Below, in pieces: positions 55,942 to 64,000 of a stretch of 64,000 nucleotides of DNA (within the stretch, counting starts at the first letter, position 1; the number at the start of each line of letters is the position of its first letter). The notes below the pieces were generated by a model that was not told where the DNA came from, ran no database searches, and saw only the letters and a program-made list of their open reading frames with translations. The translations under genes were made by a program, and so were the position numbers. The stretch comes from an uncultured Sphingomonadales bacterium (GTDB taxonomy: Bacteria > Pseudomonadota > Alphaproteobacteria > Sphingomonadales > Sphingomonadaceae), in NCBI GenBank assembly GCA_903839675.1, contig CAIMDB010000034.1, forward strand, positions 62,001-126,000, read 5' to 3'.

Positions 55942-57461
55942 TACGCCACTCCGCTCCGCTGGATCATGTCCACCACGACGAGTAGGGCGAACACACCGCC
56001 CAACCCGGCAGCACCGCCCAGAAACATCTTCTTCCGCTTCGCCGCCATCGCCTTGCGTGCCGGCGTTTCAACTTCGCCAATCGCGCCGATGACGGCCATG
56101 CCGGTTACTGCGGACAGCTTTTGCGGCGTCGCAAAGCCGCTGTTGAGCTGGCTCAGCGCAAACGCTGTTCCGAGACCAGCCAACAGCCCGGCGATCAGCA
56201 CGCCCGCCATCAACAATGGACGATCTGGCGCAACCGGCTGGCGCGGGCTGGATGGTGGATCGATGACGCGAAACGCGACTGAGTCTGTCGAGGATGCGAC
56301 CTGACCACGCATACGGATCGCTTCGCGGTCGGCGAGCAACTTGTCGTACTGAAGTTTAATGGCCTCATAGTCACGTGACAGACGGTCCTGCTCGGCCTGA
56401 GCGCCGGGTTGGTCCACCTGGCGCGCTGCATATTGCGACAACTCTGCCTGAAGCTGGGCTTTGCGCGCAGACATAGCGCCGACAGCAGCCTGCTTTTCCG
56501 CCTGCATCGCGCGAAGCGAGGAGTAAGCTGGGTTGGGGGTCGAATAGCCTCCGCTGCCAGCGCGCGAGCCAGCAGCCCTCGCCCGCGCAAGCTGGCCGCG
56601 AAGGGCCTGCATATCGGGATGGCTATCGGTCCAGCCGCGCGATTGCGCTTCGGAGAGTTGACCCTCAAGGATGGCCACGCGGCTATCGCCGCCGCCCAAG
56701 CCCGGCATGGCAATCGTCGGCTGGGTGGCGGCCAATTGTCCGTTCACCGCTGCCAATGAGCCCTGCGCCGCCATCAGATTGGAATCCATCTGGTTCAGCT
56801 CAGCGCGCGCAGATTCCATCCGAGACTGCACCGATCCAACGCCGGGGAGCAAGCCAAGTGAATTGCGCTCAAATTCAACGCGGCGTGCTTCCGCCCCGCG
56901 AAGCTGCTCTTCCTTTTGGACAATCTGCTGGTCGAGAAACTTGAGCGACTGCGACGTTTCGCGGCGATCTCCGCTCAAATTTTCCTCAACAAAGATGTCG
57001 ATCATCTTCTGCACGACCGCGCGCGAAAGCTTCGCATTTTCCGGGTCGGACATGCCGGGCAAGCCGATTTTCGCTTTGATCTCGAACAGGTTTTCCTGCT
57101 GCTCCGTCACCTTGATCGCATCCCGAAGGCCAAAGGCAGCGCCGGTCACTTCTTTGTCAGTCGACACAGTGTTGGCAAGGTCCGTCCCACGGACGACCTT
57201 TTCGAGGTTCACCGTAGACGTCAGCGTGCGTTTGACGCGGTCAATATCGCGCTGCTGTTCCAACGGCGTGACGCCAATCTTGTCACTCAAAAGGCTTTGC
57301 ATCTGCACAAACACCCGTGCCTGCGATTCATAACGGTTCGGCACCATGCTGACGACGATCCAGCCAATCAGACACACGCCCCAGGCCACGCCAAGCGCGA
57401 TCCAGCGGCGGCGCCAGATGCCGTGCAGTATCAGCTGAATTTCTTGATAGAGATTACCCAT
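55941..57461 (-). CDS. XrtA-associated chain-length determinant (Wzz/PCP) protein
   Basis: A 506-residue inner-membrane polysaccharide co-polymerase (TIGR03007-like). The N-terminal helix is WIALGVAWGVCLIGWIVVSM, followed by PNRYESQARVFVQMQSLL, a long periplasmic coiled coil (about residues 150-370) and a C-terminal pair RPLLMAGVLIAGLLAGLGTA and FLGGAAGLGGVFALLVVV. It sets the chain length together with the kinase encoded next. ATG at 57461 was chosen over a longer frame because it matches the family start (MGNLYQEIQLILHGIWRRR). It lies ten bases after the export-protein gene. Confidence 0.92.
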   Translation of the reverse strand: MGNLYQEIQLILHGIWRRRWIALGVAWGVCLIGWIVVSMVPNRYESQARVFVQMQSLLSDKIGVTPLEQQRDIDRVKRTLTSTVNLEKVVRGTDLANTVSTDKEVTGAAFGLRDAIKVTEQQENLFEIKAKIGLPGMSDPENAKLSRAVVQKMIDIFVEENLSGDRRETSQSLKFLDQQIVQKEEQLRGAEARRVEFERNSLGLLPGVGSVQSRMESARAELNQMDSNLMAAQGSLAAVNGQLAATQPTIAMPGLGGGDSRVAILEGQLSEAQSRGWTDSHPDMQALRGQLARARAAGSRAGSGGYSTPNPAYSSLRAMQAEKQAAVGAMSARKAQLQAELSQYAARQVDQPGAQAEQDRLSRDYEAIKLQYDKLLADREAIRMRGQVASSTDSVAFRVIDPPSSPRQPVAPDRPLLMAGVLIAGLLAGLGTAFALSQLNSGFATPQKLSAVTGMAVIGAIGEVETPARKAMAAKRKKMFLGGAAGLGGVFALLVVVDMIQRSGVA

Positions 57462-57471
57462 GACGCGCGGA

Positions 57472-58116
57472 TCAGAAGGCAGATTCTGGGATGATGATGA
57501 CGTCACCGGGCTGGAGACGCACATTGGCGGTGGTATCGCCCCGCTTCAGCAGGTTGCCGATCCGCAACGAATATTCACGCTGTCGGCCCGACACGCGATC
57601 AAAACGGATGAGCCTTGCCCGGTTGCCCGACGCGAATTCTGAAAGTCCGCCAACCGAGATCATCGCATCCAGCAGCGTCATGTTCGCCCGGAACGGGATA
57701 GAGGCTGGCTTTTCCGTCGCCCCCACCACACGCACCTGCTGCGAGTATGTACCGGCAAAGTTATCGACGATCACCGATACCAGCGGGTCACGGATATATT
57801 CCGACAAAGCGAGCTTGATGTCCTGCGCGAGCATCGTCGGCGATTTGCCTACGGCGGGCATGTCTGTAATCAGCGGCGTCGTGATGCGGCCATCTGGGCG
57901 CACTTGCACCTTTGCTGACAGTTCCGGATTACGCCAGACAAAGATGTTCAGCTGATCGAGCGGGCCAATGACGTATTCTTCGCCCGGCCCTTCCTGCATC
58001 GCGACGAACGACGCGGGCGGAAGTTCCGGCCCATTACGTCCACCTGCACATCCCGACAAGGCCAGCGCGACAAGGCTAACGCCCATCAACACCTTGGAAT
58101 TTCGCCCCATTCGCAT
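57472..58116 (-). CDS. XrtA-associated polysaccharide export lipoprotein, Wza type
   Basis: A 214-residue outer-membrane lipoprotein of the Wza/KpsD kind (TIGR03027). It has a lipoprotein signal with lipobox LALSGC, then the export domain YVIGPLDQLNIFVWRNPELS and the SLBB domain VRVVGATEKPASIPFRANMTLLD (stretches shown in part), ending LQPGDVIIIPESAF. ATG at 58116 follows AAGGGAC; an ATG six bases later (58110) and an upstream frame also exist. It is the first gene of the ten-gene run to the amidotransferase; 156 bases separate it from the decarboxylase, so the main promoter probably lies there. Confidence 0.93.
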   Translation of the reverse strand: MRMGRNSKVLMGVSLVALALSGCAGGRNGPELPPASFVAMQEGPGEEYVIGPLDQLNIFVWRNPELSAKVQVRPDGRITTPLITDMPAVGKSPTMLAQDIKLALSEYIRDPLVSVIVDNFAGTYSQQVRVVGATEKPASIPFRANMTLLDAMISVGGLSEFASGNRARLIRFDRVSGRQREYSLRIGNLLKRGDTTANVRLQPGDVIIIPESAF

Positions 58117-58272
58117 CTTTGCGTCCCTTGTAACTGCCAAGGCCGCACCCGGAGGCTCCGTGTACAACCCATCCACTCAGGACTTCGTTGTGCGCCAAAG
58201 AGGTGAAGATACCGTTAGGAACGAATTGTTTTTGGCATCATTCTGCGGCTTTTCTGGCCGCCAAACATGACG

Positions 58273-59505
58273 TCAGTCGTCGATACCGACGATCATCTCA
58301 TGGGCCGCAGGATGGCCCAGAAAGGCCGAAGGACTGGCCGATGCACCATAGGCGCCCGCCATAAACACAGCGATGACGTCATCTTCTGCGGCGGGTGGCA
58401 GCAGCACCTGATCCCCCAGCCGGTCGAGCGGGGTGCATAGGCACCCAACGACCGAGGCAACTTCGCTCGGCGGCGTGTCAAACTTGGACGCGACAGCGAT
58501 GGGGTAGTTCCGCCGGACGACAGTCCCGAAATTGCCACTCGCCGCCAATTGGTGATGCATGCCGCCATCCGTCACGAGGAAAACCTCGCCGTGGCTTTCC
58601 TTACGGTCCACCACACGCGTGAGATAAACGCCGGCTTCCGCGACGAGATAACGGCCCAGTTCAATTGCGAACTTTGTTTTCTCTATAATATCAGCACGTT
58701 GATCCAGAGACTTGGCAAGCTCCTGACCCACCTTTTCGACGTCTAGAGCGACATCATTGGGGAAGTAAGGCACGCCGTAGCCACCGCCCAGATTGACGAA
58801 CGGTGCCGCAGCGCCGGCTTCGTCTGAAAGCTGCGCGGCCAGGGCAATCGTCTGCCGCTGGGTTTCCGCAATGGCGTCTGCATCCAATGCTTGGGAGCCT
58901 GCAAAAATATGGAAACCGCGCCAATCAGCCCCGCTCGCGATTATATCCCGGACCATCGCCGGAACGCGGGCGGCATCGACCCCAAACGGCTTTGCACCGC
59001 CACCCATGCGCATGCCGGAGCCTTTCAGGTCGAAATCTGGATTAACCCGCACGGCGAACTTCGGCTGTTTTCCAAGCTTCTCGGCAATTGCCAATGCCCG
59101 CCGCAATTCCCCTTCTGATTCCAGATTGAGGATGACTCCCGCCTCGAGCGCAGCCGTCAGTTCGGCAGCCGTCTTGCCGGGCCCTGCGAAGGAAATGTGC
59201 TTTGTCCCCGTTGCCAGTGCCACACCCAGTTCACCACCGGAAGCAACGTCGAGCCCATCCACCAGCGGCGCGATCATATTGACCAAGGCAGGCAGAGGGT
59301 TTGCCTTGATCGCAAAATGCACTGCCAATTGCGGCGGCATTGCAGCCTTTAGTTGCGAAATACGGCTCTTAATTAACTGAAAATCATACACAAAGATTGG
59401 CGTAGGGCCTGCCGCACTCACAAGTTCATCAACTCGCTTTCCGCCGATCGTCATCACGCCGTCGGTACAGCCGAAACCCTCTGGAATGGGCCCCATCGGC
59501 TTCAT
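58273..59505 (-). CDS. Exosortase A-associated PLP-dependent decarboxylase
   Basis: A 410-residue fold-III PLP enzyme of the diaminopimelate/ornithine decarboxylase family (TIGR03099-like). PLP-lysine is in HFAIKANPLPAL; the family motifs GSGMRMGGGAKPFGVD, FVNLGGGYGVPYF, FAIELGRYLVAEAGVY, DGGMHHQLAASG and VVGCLCTPLDRLGD are present, so it looks active. The substrate is unknown; it could decarboxylate a carrier-bound or free amino acid. ATG at 59505 overlaps the ligase stop (ATGA), so the two are coupled. The frame is open 28 codons further. Confidence 0.9.
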   Translation of the reverse strand: MKPMGPIPEGFGCTDGVMTIGGKRVDELVSAAGPTPIFVYDFQLIKSRISQLKAAMPPQLAVHFAIKANPLPALVNMIAPLVDGLDVASGGELGVALATGTKHISFAGPGKTAAELTAALEAGVILNLESEGELRRALAIAEKLGKQPKFAVRVNPDFDLKGSGMRMGGGAKPFGVDAARVPAMVRDIIASGADWRGFHIFAGSQALDADAIAETQRQTIALAAQLSDEAGAAAPFVNLGGGYGVPYFPNDVALDVEKVGQELAKSLDQRADIIEKTKFAIELGRYLVAEAGVYLTRVVDRKESHGEVFLVTDGGMHHQLAASGNFGTVVRRNYPIAVASKFDTPPSEVASVVGCLCTPLDRLGDQVLLPPAAEDDVIAVFMAGAYGASASPSAFLGHPAAHEMIVGIDD

Positions 59506-61025
59506 GCGGCCAGCTCCTGCATCAGGCGTCCGCGAATGGCCGCGCGGTCCAGCTTTCCGTTCGGATTTCGCGGCATTTCTGGCCACCATTCCACGCGATT
59601 GGGCTGCATGAACGACGGCAGCTCCTGTTTGAGATACTGCTCAAACGCCTCGGAACGGGCCTGATCCCCGCGAACAATCATGACGATCGCTTGACCCAGC
59701 CGCGGATCCGGCACGCCCAAGGCAACGGCCTCAGCGGCAATTCCGCTCGCGGTGGCGGCTTCCTCCAACTCTGCAGGGCTGATGCGGTTGCCGGAACTCT
59801 TGATCATTTCGTCATCCCGCCCGACAAAATAGAGCAGGCCTTCAGCATCCCGACGCACGGTATCGCCGGACCAGACAGCGGTGCCGCCATGAAGCGACCA
59901 TGACGGCGCGGGCTTGTAGCGGAGCGCCGTACGCTCGGCATCCTGCCAATATCCATGCGCCACCAATGGCCCTGCATGAACGAGCTCACCGGGTTCATCG
60001 ACCCCCGCCTCCTGCCCGTCCCGCCCTACGACCATGATTTCAGCAAAGGGAATCGCCTTCCCCATCGACGTTGGGTGCATGTCGATGAGCGCAGGATCGA
60101 GATAGGTAGACCGGAAAGCCTCGGTCAAACCATACATCGGATAGACGTCAGCATTAGGGAATAGGCCACGCATCTGACGCACCAGCGTAATGGTCAACGC
60201 ACCTCCCGAATTGGTGACACGCCGAACTTGTGCAGCAATTTCCGTCGGCCAGCCGGCCTCGCACAGCTGGATCCAAAGCGGCGGCACCCCTGCAATCGTC
60301 GTGACGTCATGACGTTCGACAGCTTTAATCACGTCCCGCGCGGTCAGATAGTCGAGCGGAATGACCGCCCCACCCGCCGCCCATGTCGAGAGCAGCTGGT
60401 TCTGACCATAATCGAAGCTGAGCGGGAGGACGGCAAGCACCCGGTCTGCAGCACCAACCTTCAGATAATGCGCAACGCTGATCGCACCCAGCCACATATT
60501 GGCGTGGCTGAGCATAACGCCCTTGGGCCGCCCGGTGGAGCCAGAGGTATACAGAATGGCAGCGAGCGAATCTGGCGCTTGCGCAGACGGCGGCAACGGG
60601 GAGGCAGAGCCCGCCTGTTCCTCAATATCGTCCGGTGCACACACCCGACACGCCTCCGGCACATCGCCCTCAGTCAGAAGCACAGACCTCGCCGGTGGGG
60701 TCACAAGCAGCTTTGCCCCGCTATCGGCGAGGATATGCTCCACCTGCGCGCGTTTGAGCGCCGGATTTATTGGCACATGGACAAGCCCTGCCCGCGCCGC
60801 CGCCAGCGGCATCAGGCAAGCAAGTCGCGTCTTGGGGAGCCAAGTCGCAACCCGGTCCCCGTTGTTCAGACCCATGCCGAGCAGGGCCGCAGATAGACCT
60901 CCCACCAGCTTTTCCAGCGCAGCGTAAGAAATTGTTTCATCCCGCGTGATAAGAGCAGGGCTATCCGGTCCTCCGCGCAATAGCAGGTGGTCCAACGGAT
61001 ATGGCGTCGGGTCAGGGGATTGCAC
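59502..61025 (-). CDS. Exosortase A-associated AMP-forming acyl ligase
   Basis: A 507-residue ANL-superfamily enzyme (TIGR03098-like) that activates a carboxylic acid as an acyl-AMP and passes it to a thiol. Motifs: AILYTSGSTGRPKGVMLSHA (A3), YPMYGLTEAFRSTYLDP (A5), and VGRDDEMIKSSGNRISPAEL with PRNPNGKLDRAAI at the C-terminal subdomain. The start is GTG at 61025 with AGGAAG in front; the longer frame would run into the divergent GNAT gene. An acyl carrier protein is encoded just across the divergent junction and may be its acceptor. Confidence 0.9.
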   Translation of the reverse strand: MQSPDPTPYPLDHLLLRGGPDSPALITRDETISYAALEKLVGGLSAALLGMGLNNGDRVATWLPKTRLACLMPLAAARAGLVHVPINPALKRAQVEHILADSGAKLLVTPPARSVLLTEGDVPEACRVCAPDDIEEQAGSASPLPPSAQAPDSLAAILYTSGSTGRPKGVMLSHANMWLGAISVAHYLKVGAADRVLAVLPLSFDYGQNQLLSTWAAGGAVIPLDYLTARDVIKAVERHDVTTIAGVPPLWIQLCEAGWPTEIAAQVRRVTNSGGALTITLVRQMRGLFPNADVYPMYGLTEAFRSTYLDPALIDMHPTSMGKAIPFAEIMVVGRDGQEAGVDEPGELVHAGPLVAHGYWQDAERTALRYKPAPSWSLHGGTAVWSGDTVRRDAEGLLYFVGRDDEMIKSSGNRISPAELEEAATASGIAAEAVALGVPDPRLGQAIVMIVRGDQARSEAFEQYLKQELPSFMQPNRVEWWPEMPRNPNGKLDRAAIRGRLMQELAA

Positions 61026-61074
61026 TCTACTTCCTTCAGGCCCAGAATTATCAAGGAAATGCGGGGCTAGCACA

Positions 61075-62118
61075 ATGTGGGTTAAGGGGGAGTTGTTCGA
61101 TGACCTGCAATCTGTCGCGGCCCGATTTGCTGATCGGCTGAGCGATGAGGCGCAACCCCACCTCTTTAATCGCCTCACTTGGTACGAATTAACAAAGACT
61201 TATGCTCGGCCGGACGCGCGACCGCTGATCGCCTATGCCCATGCACAGGGTCATGATGCCTGGCTGTTTCTGGACCGCACAGCCCCTAAGGCCGCTCATG
61301 GGCTCGGCAGCTGGTATACGCTGGCCTTTCGGCCCGTCTTTTCCGCCGATGTACCAACCAACATCAGATACGCTCTGCTGGTCGCCATGGCCCGTCGCCT
61401 GCGCAAGACGCTGGGAAGCTTCCGTCTTGAACCCGTGCCCGATGCTGATGGGACGAGGGATATGCTCGTCCGCGCGTTCCGTAAGGCAGGCTGGTCCGTT
61501 GCATCTTCTCCCAAGACCGGCAACTGGTTCACCATCGTCGAGGATATAAGTTTTGGCGAATTCTGGTTGCGGCGGCCGGGGCAAGTCCGAAGCACACATG
61601 ACCGGCGTGCCAAGAAGTTTCCGATGGATCTTCAGGTACATTCTGAAGTGACGTCAGACTTATGGGCGCAGTACGAATCGATTTTTGCGGACAGTTGGAA
61701 AGGTGATGAGGGCGCCCCGGAGTTCCTGCGTGCATTGGCGGAGCACCATAGCACAATGGGCTCCCTCCGCCTTGGATTTGCGTCCTTTGAAGGCCGACCA
61801 ATTGCGGCTCAGTTGTGGACCGTCGATCACGGCCATGCCATCATCCACAAACTCGCCTACCGGGAAGATAGTGCCCAAATGTCGCCGGGAACTTTGCTCT
61901 CGGCCGCGATGTTCCGCCACGCCATCGACACCGACAAAGTGCAGTCCATCAGCTACGGCACCGGCGATGACGGCTATAAGCGCGATTGGATGGACCAGCG
62001 TGACCAATTGCACACTTTGGAATTCTTCAACCCTTTGAGCGTAACGGGCTTGCTTGGAATGGCGAAATCAGCCGCCAGTTGCGCCTTTAACGCCCTGAAA
62101 ACACGAAAGAAGACCTGA
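61075..62118 (+). CDS. GNAT/FemAB-like acetyltransferase of the exosortase A locus
   Basis: A 347-residue protein with an Acetyltransf_6-type fold: LFNRLTWYELTKTYARPD near the N-terminus, then the core motif RPIAAQLWTVDHGHAIIHKL, followed by LSAAMFRHAIDTDKVQSISY and GTGDDGYKRDWMDQRDQL. No signal peptide. ATG at 61075 leaves 49 bases to the ligase start on the other strand; a longer frame upstream runs into the ligase gene and was rejected. It is the first of four plus-strand genes, two bases before the acyl carrier protein gene. The likely role is acyl or aminoacyl transfer. Confidence 0.85.
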   Translation: MWVKGELFDDLQSVAARFADRLSDEAQPHLFNRLTWYELTKTYARPDARPLIAYAHAQGHDAWLFLDRTAPKAAHGLGSWYTLAFRPVFSADVPTNIRYALLVAMARRLRKTLGSFRLEPVPDADGTRDMLVRAFRKAGWSVASSPKTGNWFTIVEDISFGEFWLRRPGQVRSTHDRRAKKFPMDLQVHSEVTSDLWAQYESIFADSWKGDEGAPEFLRALAEHHSTMGSLRLGFASFEGRPIAAQLWTVDHGHAIIHKLAYREDSAQMSPGTLLSAAMFRHAIDTDKVQSISYGTGDDGYKRDWMDQRDQLHTLEFFNPLSVTGLLGMAKSAASCAFNALKTRKKT

Positions 62119-62119
62119 A

Positions 62120-62389
62120 TTGCAACCCGACCGTCCCGCCCTCTCCGACGATATCCGCAGCCTCTTGTCCGATGTTCTCGGTATTGCGCAGGATCGTGCT
62201 GCAACCTTCACGGATACAACAGAATTGTTCGGTTCTCTTCCGGAGCTGGACTCGATGGCCGTGGCCAATCTTCTCGCGGAGCTCGAAGATCGCATGGGTA
62301 TAATCGTTGAAGCCGATGAGGTCGATGGGGATATGCTTGGGACATTTGGCGGACTGGTCGATTTCGTTAGCAGAAAACTGTCCAGGTGA
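62120..62389 (+). CDS. Acyl carrier protein of the exosortase A locus
   Basis: An 89-residue protein with the four-helix carrier fold: IRSLLSDVLGI, then FGSLPELDSMAVANLLAELED, in which the serine of LDSMA is the expected phosphopantetheine site, and a C-terminal helix. Acidic, like other carriers. The start is TTG at 62120, one base after the GNAT gene, with no ATG nearby. Position beside the ligase and the GNAT protein suggests it carries a special acyl group for this locus, not general fatty-acid synthesis. Confidence 0.9.
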   Translation: MQPDRPALSDDIRSLLSDVLGIAQDRAATFTDTTELFGSLPELDSMAVANLLAELEDRMGIIVEADEVDGDMLGTFGGLVDFVSRKLSR

Positions 62390-63038
62390 CCTTTGAGACC
62401 CGCTGTTTGGCGGGACTGCCGGCATTCAATAATCTTGCAGATCAGCGCTTCATCGTTTTGATCTTGCAGCCTCTTTTTGAAGAGGCAAACCGCATGCGCC
62501 GAACGCTGGCACTGATGGCCCGCGCACTGGATCGCCAGGGCGTCGGCCTAGTGATGCCCGATCTTCCGGGCATGGGAGAACATCATATAGGCGCCAATCG
62601 AGTTGGCATCAGCGACATTGAGACAGCTTCAAATTTACTCAGCGACGCATTGACCAGTCAGGGTCGCCCCGTCCTTGTGGCGGGCTTCCGCGCAGCCTGT
62701 CTTTTTGACTTGCTCCCCGGCGCGTCTGCGAACTGGCGATTTGCCCCCGAACCGGGCGACCGCCTTGTCCGGACCCTGTTGCGTACAGAGATGCCTGAGG
62801 AGTCCACTGCAACGCACGCTTTCATCAATGGCCAACTCGTCTCCCGCGCATTCCTTGATGATATGGCACGCTTGCCCCTCCCCAATCCTGCGCGGCTGCG
62901 TACTTTGCGCCTTGCCACCGATCGGGCCGAGGCAGACCATCATGTCGAGGCGAGCCCATTGTGGCGCCATGCTGAGCCGGGCGAAGACCCGGCGCTTGCC
63001 GAGCTACTTGCCGGAGATATCCTGAATTGGGCTGTAAC

Positions 63039-63054
<16 letters not shown>
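62386..63054 (+). CDS. Exosortase A-associated alpha/beta hydrolase 2
   Basis: A 222-residue alpha/beta-hydrolase-like protein of the TIGR03101 kind, recognised from LILQPLFEEANRMRRTLAL and LPGMGEHHIGANR. A classical GxSxG nucleophile elbow is not visible at the usual place: the matching segment reads VLVAGFRAACLF. The active site may therefore be degenerate, or placed elsewhere. The start is GTG at 62386, overlapping the ACP stop (GTGA). The function is unknown. Confidence 0.75.

Positions 63055-64000
<946 letters not shown>

Noticed and set aside
60946..61074. Longer N-terminus for the GNAT gene
   Set aside because: The upstream part lies inside the ligase coding sequence and has no family similarity; ATG at 61075 leaves both genes intact.

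Overview
The window is a gene-dense (well over 90 percent coding), moderately GC-rich piece of an alphaproteobacterial chromosome, most likely from a motile member of the Sphingomonadales. The basis is protein style and gene order: GcrA and ChvI/ChvG regulators, a short HprK next to RapZ, EIIA-Man and HPr, the rpsB-tsf-pyrH-frr-uppS-cdsA-dxr-rseP-bamA run, a sphingomonad-type DUF3617 protein and a large exosortase A (XrtA) exopolysaccharide locus. I see no insertion sequence, prophage, integrase or CRISPR array. Many genes overlap by 1 to 4 bases (ATGA, GTGA, TTGA, TAATG junctions), so translational coupling is common.

Layout. 1-5.4 kb: a chemotaxis operon, cheA (partial)-cheR-cheB-cheD-cheY-cheW-cheB2-small protein. 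The second CheB has lost its catalytic histidine. 5.4-5.6 kb: two minus-strand tRNA genes. 5.7-9.3 kb: a histidine kinase with a degenerate ATPase domain, an Lrp-type regulator and a TPR protein. 9.5-12.3 kb: gyrA. 12.3-23.4 kb (minus): rpmE, fabZ, ompH, bamA, rseP, dxr, cdsA, uppS, frr, pyrH, tsf, rpsB, that is translation, lipid, isoprenoid and outer-membrane assembly genes. 23.5-29.5 kb (minus): queE-queC, a DUF3617 protein, hslO-argF-argD and an ABC permease. 29.6-36 kb: gcrA, parE, a lipoprotein cytochrome c, a CitE-like lyase, a DUF937 protein and pckA. 36-41 kb (plus): chvI-chvG-hprK-rapZ-EIIA-HPr-rRNA methyltransferase, an envelope-stress and regulatory-PTS cluster divergent from pckA. 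41-45.4 kb: rmuC, def, recR (minus) and fmt-truA (plus).

45.7-63.8 kb is the most specialised region: a complete exosortase A exopolysaccharide locus. Ten tightly packed minus-strand genes (wza-type export protein to asnB-type amidotransferase) make, export and modify a polysaccharide and carry the XrtA-EpsI transpeptidase. Next to them lies a sub-cluster that could run a small-molecule pathway on a dedicated carrier protein: an AMP-forming acyl ligase and a PLP decarboxylase (minus), then divergently a GNAT protein, an acyl carrier protein and two alpha/beta hydrolases (plus). The families are known from comparative genomics of exosortase systems, but I know of no defined product for this sub-cluster, which makes it the best candidate for undescribed chemistry here. 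The window ends in the 3' part of trxB.

All family calls come from reading motifs and context; no database search was possible. Several start codons were moved inward from the longest frame where a ribosome binding site or an overlap with the upstream stop supports it.
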